From Accumulibacter sp036625275 (GTDB taxonomy: Bacteria; Pseudomonadota; Gammaproteobacteria; Burkholderiales; Rhodocyclaceae): a DNA stretch of 64,000 nucleotides. Below are positions 27,632 to 35,973 of the stretch, piece after piece. Made by a program: the position numbers and the translations under genes. The notes under the pieces are model-generated. The model was not told the origin of the DNA. It saw only the letters and a program-made list of their open reading frames with translations, and did no database searches. Positions within the stretch are counted from its first letter, which is position 1, and every line of letters starts with the position of its first letter. Location: positions 62,001-126,000 of the forward strand of contig NZ_JAZKUD010000004.1 of NCBI RefSeq assembly GCF_036625275.1, written 5' to 3'.

Positions 27632-27933
27632 CCGTAGTTCAATGAGTTGGCGCCAGAACCAATTTACCGTGGGTCCCGGTGGGGAATTCTCGCCCGATGC
27701 GCAGGACCAACGCCAGGGCAAGCCCTTGCTCTGGAAGGAGGTCCGGAGATGCCTGGTGCGTCCTGTGGGACGCGCGACTCCGTCGTTTGGCGGGCATTTT
27801 GCCGGAGGCGCCGAGGAAAGTGGGCGGCAGTGGGCACGTTGCGCGGCGAAAGCCGGGTAGGGTCCTGGCAGCCACCTTCATGCGCTACCGCGCTACATCT
27901 CGAATCTACACCCCATCGACGAGTTCAACGCAT

Positions 27934-28710
27934 CTACTTGTCGACAAAGGCTCGCTCGATCACATAATCTCCTTGGGCGCCGATGTACGGTGAAACCTGG
28001 AAGCCGCGCGCGTCGAGCAAGGCGCAGCAGTCCTTGATCATCGCCGGGCTGCCGCAGACCATTGCGCGGTCGCGCGCCGGGTCGAACGGCGGCAGGCCAA
28101 TGTCGGCGAACAGGCGGCCGCTGTTGACCAGTTGCGTGATGCGGCCCTGGTGGCGGAAGGATTCGCGGGTCACCGTCGGGTAATAGATCAGCTTGTCGCG
28201 CACCAGATCGGCGAAAAACTCGTGGCCGGGCAACTCTTTTTCGATGAACCCGCTGTAAGCCAGATCCCTGATCCAGCGAACACCATGGATCAGCACCACC
28301 TTTTCAAATCGTTCGTAGGTCTCGGGGTCCTGGATCAGGCTGATGAACGGCGCGAGGCCCGTGCCGGTGGCCAGCAGATAAAGGTTCTGGCCGGGGCGCA
28401 GGTCGCGCAGCACCAGCGTGCCGGTCGGTTTGCGGCTGACCACCACTTCGTCACCGATCGACAGGTGTTGCAGTTTCGAGGTGAGCGGGCCGTTGGGGAC
28501 CTTGATGCTGAAGAACTCCAGGTAGTCGTCGTGGTTGGCACTGGCGATGCTGTATGCACGCGTCAGCGGCCGTCCCTCCTGCGGCAGGCCAATCATCACA
28601 AATTGTCCGTTGATGAAGCGCAGGGCGGGGTCGCGCGTGGTGCGAAAACTGAACAGGGATTCGTTCCAGTGATGAACCGAAAGGACGCGTTGTGCGGAAT
28701 AATTGCTCAT
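27934..28710 (-). CDS. fpr: Ferredoxin--NADP+ reductase
   Basis: FAD enzyme that moves electrons between NADPH and ferredoxin/flavodoxin. 258 residues from ATG 28710 (MSNYSAQRVLSVHHWNESL), the exact N-terminus of subclass I bacterial Fpr. Motifs: FAD-binding RAYSIASANHDDYLEFFSIK and KVPNGPLTSKLQHLSIGDEV; NADP region LLATGTGLAPFISLIQDPE; C-terminal CGSPAMIKDCCALLDARGF and the terminal YVIERAFVDK ending shortly after the FAD-stacking region. A second ATG 48 bases upstream (28758) opens with the same bases (ATGAGCAACTA) but gives a non-homologous extension. Divergent from a LysR regulator, as with fpr and finR in pseudomonads. Confidence 0.94.
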   Translation of the reverse strand: MSNYSAQRVLSVHHWNESLFSFRTTRDPALRFINGQFVMIGLPQEGRPLTRAYSIASANHDDYLEFFSIKVPNGPLTSKLQHLSIGDEVVVSRKPTGTLVLRDLRPGQNLYLLATGTGLAPFISLIQDPETYERFEKVVLIHGVRWIRDLAYSGFIEKELPGHEFFADLVRDKLIYYPTVTRESFRHQGRITQLVNSGRLFADIGLPPFDPARDRAMVCGSPAMIKDCCALLDARGFQVSPYIGAQGDYVIERAFVDK

Positions 28711-28792
28711 GGCCTTGACCCTGCTGTGCGGTTGATGCGAGTCATCGTAGTTGCTCATGCTATATTTGTAAAACAGATTCTATGAATAAAAT

Positions 28793-28811
28793 ATATCTGA
28801 ATATTAGATAT
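28793..28811. promoter_or_regulatory. Candidate LysR-type operator between fpr and the LysR gene
   Basis: Interrupted palindrome ATATCT-GAATATT-AGATAT (6-base arms, 7-base spacer) in an AT-rich 50-base stretch that contrasts with the GC-rich surroundings. It contains ATC-N9-GAT and fits the T-N11-A LysR pattern. Its right arm runs into the ATG of the LysR gene, as expected for an autoregulatory site. Inference from symmetry and place only. Confidence 0.5.
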
Positions 28812-29736
28812 GAGATTCACCTTGCGTCAGATCAGCGTGTTTGTGGCGGTCGCTCGCCACGAGAACGTCTCGCGTGCTGCCGCAGAGCTTGCGCTGTCGC
28901 AGTCAGCGACCAGCACGGCGCTTGCTGAAATCGAACGACAATACGACACGCAGCTTTTCGACAGGTTCGGCAAAATGCTGCGTCTCAACGAACTCGGGCA
29001 GGCCCTGCTGCCACAGGCGGTCGAACTGATCGAGCGGGCGGCGGCGATCGAAACTGTGCTCGAAGGCCGCGCCGGCTACGGCAAGTTGCGCATCGGAGCA
29101 ACGCTGACCATCGGCAACTACCTGGCGACGCTGATCGTCGCCGACTTCCTCAAACGCCACCCCGAGAGCACGCTGCAATTGAGCGTGCACAATACTGCCA
29201 CGATCATCGATCAACTGGCTCGGCACGAGCTCGATCTGGGCTTGATTGAAGGATCATGTCGGCATCCCGACCTGGCCGTCGAACCTTGGGTTGCAGACGA
29301 ACTGGTGGTGTTCTGCGCACCTGGGCATCCTTTGGCGAGGCAGGGGAGAGCATCGCTGGCTGCACTGGCTGAACAGGCATGGATCGTTCGCGAACCCGGA
29401 TCGGGGACGCGCGAGACCCTCGACCAGGCACTGCGCCATCAGCATTTTTCCTTGCCGATCCGGCTGGAGCTGGAGCATACCGAGGCGATCAAGCGTGCTG
29501 TGGAGTTCGGTCTGGGTATCGGCTGCATTTCTCGCCTGGCGTTGCGCGAGGCCTTCCGGCGGGGCAGCCTGGTGGCCATCGAGACTCCCGAACTTGACCT
29601 GCGCCGGCACTTCCACTTCCTCTGGCATGGTCGCAAGTTCCAGACCGCAGGCCTGCGCGAGTTCGTCGCTCTATGTCGAACGATGACGACAGGTATCGAG
29701 CGCAGCGATCAGATCGAGTGGCCGTTCATCCCCTGA
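28810..29736 (+). CDS. LysR-family transcriptional regulator (FinR-like by context)
   Basis: 308 residues. N-terminal winged helix-turn-helix MRFTLRQISVFVAVARHENV with SRAAAELALSQSATSTALAEIE, then the periplasmic-binding-protein-like effector domain (~90-300; RIGATLTIGNYLATLIVADF, HELDLGLIEGSC, VREPGSGTRETLDQAL). It is divergent from fpr over 99 bases. In Pseudomonas the divergent LysR gene finR controls fpr in response to superoxide; the same role here is inference from arrangement. ATG overlaps the candidate operator. Confidence 0.9.
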   Translation: MRFTLRQISVFVAVARHENVSRAAAELALSQSATSTALAEIERQYDTQLFDRFGKMLRLNELGQALLPQAVELIERAAAIETVLEGRAGYGKLRIGATLTIGNYLATLIVADFLKRHPESTLQLSVHNTATIIDQLARHELDLGLIEGSCRHPDLAVEPWVADELVVFCAPGHPLARQGRASLAALAEQAWIVREPGSGTRETLDQALRHQHFSLPIRLELEHTEAIKRAVEFGLGIGCISRLALREAFRRGSLVAIETPELDLRRHFHFLWHGRKFQTAGLREFVALCRTMTTGIERSDQIEWPFIP

Positions 29737-29850
29737 TGCCAACGTGTGTCGGCCTGTCGGCCAGACGACATCGCATCCAGGGATGTAGAATAGAGAACGA
29801 CGGTGGACTGGCCAACGGTCGTGGCAGTTCCAGCTCCGCAATCATCGAGC

Positions 29851-29926
29851 CATGACCGTTTCCCTCTTCCCGCCCTCTTTCCCGCTTGCGGGAAAGAGGT
29901 TTGTGAGTGGCCGGCGCAACTTTCCC
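29851..29926 (+). repeat. Three-hairpin intergenic repeat, partial copy D
   Basis: Contains CATGACCGTTTCCCTC, a middle hairpin (CTTTCCCGC with GCGGGAAAG) and the last hairpin GTGAGTGG...CAACTTTCCC in weakened form. The first hairpin of the element is missing. It lies just before the CZB gene. Confidence 0.6.
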
Positions 29927-29958
29927 ATGAACGACGGGCAGGCAACGGAGGAAAAGCG

Positions 29959-30333
29959 GTGGATAGAGTGGCGGACATTGAAAAGGCGATTGGCGCGCAT
30001 ACCCGGTGGATGTCGCAGCTCAGGGAAATCGTGCTTGAACCGAACCCCGGCATTGAGTTGGGAGATATCCGGGCGGCTGACCAATGTGAATTCGGCAAAT
30101 GGTTGGAGGGTCCTTCCTGGTCAGAGGAAGATCGAGCATCAAACGATTACCAGGAAGTCAGACGATTGCATGCCGAATTTCATGAACTGGCAGCGGAAGT
30201 GGTCGAGCTGGCGGCGTCTGGCAAGAAAAACGAGGCCTACGGCATGTTCTACGGCGAATACGTGACGATGTCCGGAAGACTCGCGCTGACCCTGCGGACC
30301 TGGCAGGACAGGCTTTCAAGGGCAGCGCAGTAA
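29959..30333 (+). CDS. Stand-alone CZB (chemoreceptor zinc-binding) domain protein
   Basis: Small cytoplasmic protein of 124 residues consisting almost only of a CZB domain. The zinc ligands of this family are recognisable: His in GAHTRWMSQLREIV, Cys in RAADQCEFGKWLEG, and His residues in RRLHAEFHELAAEV. The frame is open from 29803, but that part is repeat-derived; GTG at 29959 has a perfect GGAGG seven bases upstream and is chosen. CZB domains normally sit at the end of chemoreceptors or diguanylate cyclases (DgcZ) and sense zinc or hypochlorite; here no partner is fused or adjacent. Confidence 0.85.
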   Translation: MDRVADIEKAIGAHTRWMSQLREIVLEPNPGIELGDIRAADQCEFGKWLEGPSWSEEDRASNDYQEVRRLHAEFHELAAEVVELAASGKKNEAYGMFYGEYVTMSGRLALTLRTWQDRLSRAAQ

Positions 30334-30357
30334 TTCCGCCGGCCTTTCAGGATTCCA

Positions 30358-30388
30358 CCAGGCCGGGGAAGAAGATCACTTGGCCTGG
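30358..30388. terminator. Possible bidirectional hairpin between convergent genes
   Basis: CCAGGCC (30358-30364) and GGCCTGG (30382-30388) are perfect inverted arms with a 17-base loop, between the convergent CZB and YedI genes. No T-run follows, so function as a terminator is weakly supported. Confidence 0.3.
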
Positions 30389-30446
30389 CCTGCAGTGCTG
30401 CCCAGGCAATTTACTGCGCTGAATGATGAGCGGTCACGACCTCGCG

Positions 30447-31388
30447 TCATTTTCGCCTGCCGAGCGCAGCACGGATGGCGGTGAAAGCCCGGACACCCAG
30501 GAGGGACAGGCCGCCGGCAACGACCCCCACCAGCATGTCAAGCAGGGGCGGCAACAGCGCCTTGAGCACGCCGCCGACGCCGGCAATCGGGTCGGCTAGC
30601 CCGGCGAGGTGTTCGATCAGGTGATGTAGTGGCGGTATGCCGTGCGTCAGGATGCCACCGCCAACCAGGAACATCGCTGCCGTGCCGATGACCGTCAGCG
30701 CCTTCATCAAACGCGGTGCCGTCAGCAGCAGGCCTTTGCCGATCATTCGCGCCAGTGCGCCACTTTTGGTCAGCAGATGGAGTCCGATGTCGTCCAGCTT
30801 GACGATGCCGGCGACGACGCCGTATACACCAACCGTCATGATCAGGCCGATCCCTGACAGCACCACGACCTGTGTGCCGAAGGACTGGTCGGCGACGGTG
30901 CCGAGCGCGATGACGACAATCTCGGCCGAGAGCACGAAGTCGGTACGGATCGCTCCCTTGATCTTGTCGGCTTCGAAAGCCGGCAGATCGACATTCTCCT
31001 GGGCCAGCAGCGCCAGCTCCTGAGCGTGTTGTGCGTCGTCATCGTCAGTGTCATGCAGCCAGCGGTGAGCCAGTTTCTCGACGCCTTCGAAGCACAGATA
31101 AATGCCGCCGAGCATCAGCAGCGGCATCACTGCCGAAGGCATGAAGCGGCTGATCATCAGCGCCGCCGGTACCAGGATCAGCTTGTTCTTCAGCGAACCG
31201 ACGGCGACTGCCCAGACCACCGGCAACTCGCGCTCGGCCCGTACGCCAGACACCTGTTGGGCGTTGAGTGCCAGATCGTCGCCAAGGACGCCGGCGGTTT
31301 TCTTGGCGGCGACCTTGGTCATCAGGGCGACGTCGTCGAGGACCGAGGCAATGTCATCGATCAGGGCAAGCAGGCTGGCTCCGGCCAT
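30447..31388 (-). CDS. YedI/DUF808-family inner-membrane protein
   Basis: 313 residues from ATG 31388 (MAGASLLALIDDIASVLDDV), the family's fixed start; upstream in-frame residues to 31433 are not conserved. Highly characteristic segments are KKTAGVLGDDLALNAQQVSG, RELPVVWAVAVGSLKNKLIL, MLGGIYLCFEGVEK and the later hydrophobic helices (SGIGLIMTVGVYGVVAGIVK, LLTAPRLMKALTVIGTAAMF). Several membrane helices. Biochemical role is unknown in any organism I know of. Convergent with the CZB gene, divergent from the aminotransferase gene. Confidence 0.92.
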   Translation of the reverse strand: MAGASLLALIDDIASVLDDVALMTKVAAKKTAGVLGDDLALNAQQVSGVRAERELPVVWAVAVGSLKNKLILVPAALMISRFMPSAVMPLLMLGGIYLCFEGVEKLAHRWLHDTDDDDAQHAQELALLAQENVDLPAFEADKIKGAIRTDFVLSAEIVVIALGTVADQSFGTQVVVLSGIGLIMTVGVYGVVAGIVKLDDIGLHLLTKSGALARMIGKGLLLTAPRLMKALTVIGTAAMFLVGGGILTHGIPPLHHLIEHLAGLADPIAGVGGVLKALLPPLLDMLVGVVAGGLSLLGVRAFTAIRAALGRRK

Positions 31389-31645
31389 GATGGCTCCAGT
31401 TTTCAGGGTGAGTTTGCATTCGAGTGCTACCAAGGGTGCGGTAGCCGGGACTGAATTCTAGACGATCAGGCGCTGCACGGTCGGCCGATCTGCCCAGTCA
31501 GGCCTTTTTGCGGCGATCATCAGGGTTGCGCCTGCTGCCAGGCCGTTTTGCGACTAGCGCGCCATGCGGACTTGGCGTTATGCTCCCCGTCCTTCACGGA
31601 TGCAATCCTGGCTTTTACCTTTCATACTACTCACTGGAGACAATT

Positions 31646-32821
31646 GTGCCTGCACTGCTGCCCCAACCCGATCCCGATGGTCTGCTCGAATACTCGGTGG
31701 TCTATACCGATCGCTCCCTGAACCATATGTCGCAGCGCTTCCAGGGCGTGATGAAGGACATCGCGCGGATTCTCAAGACTGTCTACAACGGCAAGACGGC
31801 GATCATCGTACCGGGCAGCGGCACCTTCGGCATGGAAGCCGTGGCCCGCCAGTTTGCCACCGACAAGAAGTGCCTGATCATCCGCAATGGCTGGTTCAGC
31901 TTCCGCTGGACACAGATCCTGGAGATGGGGCGGATTCCCTCGGCCAGTATCGTGATGCAGGCTCGCCGACTCGGCGAGGAGAAACAGGCACCGTTCGTGC
32001 CGCCGCCGATCGAGGAAGTCGTTGCCCGTATTCATGCCGAGAGACCGGATCTTGTTTTTGCGCCACATGTCGAAACTGCCTCCGGAATGATCCTGCCCAA
32101 CGATTACCTGCGTGCCCTCGGTGAGGCCGTGCGCGCAGTCGATGGCCTTTTCGTTCTCGATTGCGTTGCTTCCGGTGCGGTTTGGGTCGATATGGTCGCC
32201 CACTCGGTCGATGTGCTGATCAGCGCTCCCCAGAAGGGTTGGACCGGTCTGCCCTGCTGCGCGCTGGTGGTGCTTGGCGAGCGCGCCCGGGAAAGGATAG
32301 ACGCCACGACCAGCAGCAGCTTTGCCTGCGACCTCAAGAAGTGGATGCAGATCATGGAGAACTTCGAAAATGGCGGTCATGCCTATCACGCGACGATGCC
32401 GACCGACACGCTGGCGGCCCTGCGCGACGTGATGCGAGAAACCGAAAACTACGGTTTCGAGCGCGTACGCCAGGAGCAACTCGAAGTCGGCCTGCGCGTG
32501 CGCGCCTTGCTGACGGGCAAGGGTTTCAGGAGCGTTGCCGCCGAAGGCTTTCAGGCGCCGGGTGTCGTCGTCAGCTACACGGACGATCCGGAAATCCAGT
32601 CAGGCCGGAAATTCCTCGCCATTGGCGTTCAGACTGCGGCCGGCGTGCCACTGCAGTGTGGCGAGCCGGCCGATTTCAGCACCTTCCGCATCGGCCTGTT
32701 CGGCCTGGAAAAGCTCCACAACCCCGACCGTACGGTACGCAATCTGGCTGACGCGCTCGATGCGGTGACGCGGATGCACCCGCTGCCGGAGCATGAGAGT
32801 GCGAACATGAAATCCCGCTGA
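31646..32821 (+). CDS. Class V PLP-dependent aminotransferase (alanine/serine--glyoxylate type)
   Basis: 391 residues from GTG 31646, preceded by GGAGA at five bases; the open frame back to 31508 lacks homology. Fold-type I class V enzyme: N-terminal TDRSLNHMSQRFQGVMKDIA, the cofactor region VPGSGTFGMEAVARQFA, DCVASGAVWVDMV, and the PLP-binding Lys in SAPQKGWTGLPCCALVVL (~residue 200). Related proteins interconvert alanine, serine and glyoxylate/pyruvate. The SAPQKGWTG site and VVSYTDDPEI segment suggest the alanine-glyoxylate aminotransferase-like group; the amino donor is not determinable. Confidence 0.88.
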   Translation: MPALLPQPDPDGLLEYSVVYTDRSLNHMSQRFQGVMKDIARILKTVYNGKTAIIVPGSGTFGMEAVARQFATDKKCLIIRNGWFSFRWTQILEMGRIPSASIVMQARRLGEEKQAPFVPPPIEEVVARIHAERPDLVFAPHVETASGMILPNDYLRALGEAVRAVDGLFVLDCVASGAVWVDMVAHSVDVLISAPQKGWTGLPCCALVVLGERARERIDATTSSSFACDLKKWMQIMENFENGGHAYHATMPTDTLAALRDVMRETENYGFERVRQEQLEVGLRVRALLTGKGFRSVAAEGFQAPGVVVSYTDDPEIQSGRKFLAIGVQTAAGVPLQCGEPADFSTFRIGLFGLEKLHNPDRTVRNLADALDAVTRMHPLPEHESANMKSR

Positions 32822-32955
32822 TGCGGATGCCCACGTACGAGCACTTTCATCTTCTTCTCATCTCAGGTGGATAGGCGAGGAGTGGGCGACGCCGCAGATC
32901 GGTTGGGCAGTAGATTCATTGACAACCTCTGAGAGCGGGTATGTGGCGGATCGCG

Positions 32956-33567
32956 TTACAGCCGGGTCGCGACCGCCAGGAACAGCGAGTATTTCCGCTC
33001 CCCCTGATCGGTCGACTTTTTCATCAGAAAGCAGGTGGAGAAATCCACCCTGTCGAACCCTGCCTCTGTCAGTTGCGCCTGCAGTGCGTCCCGATCGAAG
33101 CCCATGTGACCGGTGAAGCCGGGGCCGTGAAACGAGCCATCTTCCTGGTCCAGGTCGGCAATGCCCAGCCAGCCGCCAGGTCGCAGCAGGTCATGAAAAA
33201 CGTGCAGCAGCCGGCGCGTGTCGGTGACGTGGTGCAGGGTCATCAGGGTATAGATCAGGTCGTAGCGTGCGGCAGGGGGTGAATCCGTCGTCAGATCGAG
33301 GGCCAGCGGATGCAGATGCGAAAGCCCGGCAGCGATGACCTTCTCTCGCAATACCGCCAACATGCCGGGCGAACTGTCGGCCAGCGTGATCCGGCCCAGA
33401 TCAGCCTGCAGAGCGAAACTCAATTGTCCGGTTCCACAGCCGTATTCAAGCGCATGCCAGTCATGCGCCAGCGGCACCCGCTGGCGAAGCGCCGTGGCAA
33501 CGGCGAGCGCCCGCTCTCCCTTGACCGGATCAGAGTCCCAGGTCTTTGCCTTGTCGTCAAAATTCAT
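32956..33567 (-). CDS. Class I SAM-dependent methyltransferase
   Basis: 203 residues beginning MNFDDKAKTWDSDPVKGERA, a common start for this family. Motif I is ALEYGCGTGQLSFALQADLG; the acidic strand-2 position is in TLADSSPGMLAVLREK; motif for strand 4 YDLIYTLMTLHHV; then LLRPGGWLGIADLDQEDGSFH. GTG four codons upstream (33579) is an alternative but would overlap the GGAG ribosome site. Substrate unknown; UbiE/Tam-like small-molecule methylation is possible. No operon partner; the ~130 bases to the aminotransferase gene hold nothing recognisable. Confidence 0.85.
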   Translation of the reverse strand: MNFDDKAKTWDSDPVKGERALAVATALRQRVPLAHDWHALEYGCGTGQLSFALQADLGRITLADSSPGMLAVLREKVIAAGLSHLHPLALDLTTDSPPAARYDLIYTLMTLHHVTDTRRLLHVFHDLLRPGGWLGIADLDQEDGSFHGPGFTGHMGFDRDALQAQLTEAGFDRVDFSTCFLMKKSTDQGERKYSLFLAVATRL

Positions 33568-33957
33568 CGTAGTATTCACTCCATCGGGGTGCTTGCGGTT
33601 TGGCGAGACCCGTTGCCAGCCGGTTACCCCAGCGAGGCGACGGGGGGTATCACATTCGTCCGGTTTGTGCTGTGCACTGGCATATCGTCGGGTTTGCAGG
33701 CTTCATGATAGATCAGAATCAGCTGAGGCAAGACGGGCGAGAGGCATGGATTCCTTGTTCCGCTTATTTTTCTTGATCAAGCCATCAACCTGGAGAATGA
33801 CATGGAATTGATCAGGCTGATACTGGCATCCTTTGAGGGCACCCTACCTCATTACAGCCAGAATCGCTGGCGATGGTGCGCTGCGAGGCCGGGCAGGAGC
33901 AGGGCGGAAATGGCGGAAGCAGCGTCGCTGATCACCCGAGTTGGCGGGAAATGCGCA

Positions 33958-34266
33958 ATGCCGCGCCAGGCGTTGGTATCCTTGTTGGTTATCGGGCTGC
34001 TGCTGGCGGCATCGGCTGCCCAGGCCGGCGGCCCCTGGCGGGCCAGTGAAGAGAATACCCGGGGTTGGCAGTTGATGACTCCCCAGGAACGGATCGACCA
34101 TCAGGCCCGTATCCGGAGTTTCCGCACTCTGGAAGAATGTCGCGCCTACCAGCAGGAACATCATCCGCTCATGGAGCAGCGGGCCCGCCAACGCGGGGTC
34201 GCGCTGCCCAGCGGTCGCCGGGACATCTGCGAACATCTGAAGCGCCCCGATGCCGTCGGTGAATAG
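33958..34266 (+). CDS. Small secreted protein of unknown function
   Basis: 102 residues with a clear signal peptide MPRQALVSLLVIGLLLAASA ending in AQA-GG, so export by Sec with signal peptidase I is likely. The mature part contains TPQERIDHQARIRSFRTLEE and CRAYQQEHHPLMEQRARQRG with two cysteines (in EECRAY and DICEHL). I do not recognise a family with certainty. The upstream in-frame starts at 33802 and 33910 would bury the signal peptide, so ATG 33958 is taken. Its end lies about 30 bases before the flavocytochrome start; the three genes to 35913 probably form one operon. The 378 bases before it show no gene. Confidence 0.7.
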   Translation: MPRQALVSLLVIGLLLAASAAQAGGPWRASEENTRGWQLMTPQERIDHQARIRSFRTLEECRAYQQEHHPLMEQRARQRGVALPSGRRDICEHLKRPDAVGE

Positions 34267-34294
34267 TCCTTCACCGGAAAGCAATCGATCGACG

Positions 34295-35548
34295 ATGAAC
34301 CGTCTGCGCTTTCTGTGGCTGCCGATCGTTGTTTCTTTCCTCGTTGGGGCGCCGGTCTTCTGGGCTTTTCCCGAAGGTCTTCGCTTCTGGCGAGCGACCG
34401 CGATCGTACTGGGCTGGGTGGGTTGCGGCCTGCTGCTCGCCAGTCTGCTGCTGATGGTGCGCGAGGTGCGTCTGGCGATCTGGCTCGGTGGTCTTGAGCG
34501 GATGACGCTCTGGCATCACCGCAGCGGTGTGGCGGCTTATCTGTTGCTGCTGCTTCACCCCCTGACTTTGGCCGCCGATGGCTGGCAGGAATCGCCGCTG
34601 CTGGCCTGGCAAGTGATTTCGCCGTTTTCGGCGAACTGGCCGGTCTGGGTGGGTTGGGGAGCGCTGCTATTGCTGATGCTGGGGCTCTCCACGACCTTTG
34701 CCAGGCATTTGCCTTACGGCTCCTGGCGCTGGCTGCACGGATTGTTGGGAATCGGCGTCATCGTCGGATTCGTGCATGTTCTTCTGCTCGGGATCAGCAT
34801 GGCCGCTCTGCTCGCCACCCTGGCGGCTGTCTTGCTGCTGGTCTGGCGATTGATCCGGGTCGACGCCGGCTGTGCCGCCAAACCCTACATCGTCAATTCG
34901 GTACATCCGGTTGCCCAGTCGATGGTCGAGATTTCCCTGCGGCCGCTGGCCACACCGATCGTCGCGCGGGCAGGTCAGTTTATTATGGTCGCCTTTTTCC
35001 ATGGTCCGCATTACCGAGGATGCGGGGAATACCACCCCTTCACCATTTGCGCAACGGGTCCCGGAGCGGAATTCAGCATTGGCATCAAAGCGCTGGGCGA
35101 TTGCACGCAGCAGATGCAGAGGCTCGAAGCGGGAGTGGCCGCGCGCGTGCAGGGGCCGTTTGGCGAGTTCCTCGCCGAACGACCGGCCACTCCACAGATC
35201 TGGGTAGCGGGTGGTATCGGTATTACCCCGTTCCTGGCCATCCTCAGGAGTGAGCCGCTGAGTCAGCCGACGCGTCTGCTCTACCTGTTTCGCAGCACAG
35301 CGGACGCGGCTTTTCTGGACGAACTGCAAGCCCTTGCCGAGCGCGATGCACACCTCATCCTGGAAGCCTTGCCGACCGGCGCCGGCATTCCGAATGTTGA
35401 AAAACTCCTGCCGGCAAGCGACCTGTTGAGCGGGAAGGAGTGTTATCTTTGTGGTCCACCTGCCTTGATCGAGAGCCTCTCCCGCGTGCTGAAGGATCGT
35501 GGCGTAGGCGAGCAGAACATCCATTTTGAAAGCTTCGATTTCCGATGA
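34295..35548 (+). CDS. Ferric-reductase-like transmembrane flavocytochrome (FRE/NOX type)
   Basis: 417 residues. N-terminal ferric reductase transmembrane domain (~1-190) with six hydrophobic helices and two His pairs that can hold two b haems: LWHHRSGVAAYLLLLLHPL and RWLHGLLGIGVIVGFVHVLL. C-terminal FAD/NADPH reductase domain with FAD motif EYHPFTICATGP, AGQFIMVAF, the NADPH-binding VAGGIGITPFLAILRS and the terminal CYLCGPPALIESLSRVLKD. Electrons should pass from cytoplasmic NAD(P)H through haem to the periplasm. ATG 34295 starts at the first helix; ATG 34250, overlapping the preceding gene by 17 bases, is an alternative. The stop overlaps the cytochrome b5-like gene. Confidence 0.88.
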   Translation: MNRLRFLWLPIVVSFLVGAPVFWAFPEGLRFWRATAIVLGWVGCGLLLASLLLMVREVRLAIWLGGLERMTLWHHRSGVAAYLLLLLHPLTLAADGWQESPLLAWQVISPFSANWPVWVGWGALLLLMLGLSTTFARHLPYGSWRWLHGLLGIGVIVGFVHVLLLGISMAALLATLAAVLLLVWRLIRVDAGCAAKPYIVNSVHPVAQSMVEISLRPLATPIVARAGQFIMVAFFHGPHYRGCGEYHPFTICATGPGAEFSIGIKALGDCTQQMQRLEAGVAARVQGPFGEFLAERPATPQIWVAGGIGITPFLAILRSEPLSQPTRLLYLFRSTADAAFLDELQALAERDAHLILEALPTGAGIPNVEKLLPASDLLSGKECYLCGPPALIESLSRVLKDRGVGEQNIHFESFDFR

Positions 35549-35913
35549 CCCGCAAACTCTTCATTTTTTCGACGATCGCCTTCTGGATCGCAGTCGCTGG
35601 TCTCGGCACCACTTCGGTCTGGTGGCTACCAGCCGGACAGGGAGCCGCGCAGGCCAAGGAACAAACCATCTCCCCGGCGGACCTCGCGAAACATCGCTCG
35701 CCGGAGAATTGCTGGATGGCCATTCGCGGTGCGGTCTATGACCTCAGCACCTATCTGCCGGAGCATCCTTCCCGTCCGGACATCGTGCTGCCCTGGTGCG
35801 GCAAGGAAGCCAGCGAAGCGTACAACACCAAGATGAAAGGCCGGCCGCACTCGCCCTATGCCGACGAGTTGCTGGCGAAATACCGCATCGGGTTGTTTGC
35901 CAAAGTCCCTTGA
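35545..35913 (+). CDS. Exported/membrane-anchored cytochrome b5-like haem protein
   Basis: 122 residues: a hydrophobic N-terminus (LFIFSTIAFWIAVAGLGTTS) that is a signal or anchor, then a cytochrome b5-like domain (~40-118): ISPADLAKHRSPENCWMAIR, GAVYDLSTYLPEHPSRPDIV with the first haem His in EHPS, and the second His in KGRPHSPYADELLAKYRIG. The usual HPGG is HPSR here. It starts by a four-base overlap (ATGA) with the flavocytochrome, so the pair is probably one electron-transfer unit, with the b5 domain taking electrons on the periplasmic side. The acceptor is unknown. Confidence 0.85.
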   Translation: MTRKLFIFSTIAFWIAVAGLGTTSVWWLPAGQGAAQAKEQTISPADLAKHRSPENCWMAIRGAVYDLSTYLPEHPSRPDIVLPWCGKEASEAYNTKMKGRPHSPYADELLAKYRIGLFAKVP

Positions 35914-35973
35914 GCACGCGTCCATCTGGCTCATGAACAAGAAAACCGGGTTGGAGTCAGCAAAATAACCTGT

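Noticed and set aside
27406..27933. Mg2+ riboswitch upstream of mgtE or a gene in this gap
   Set aside because: No recognisable riboswitch core, and short frames here are of shadow type; only the GTCATTCC element is supported.
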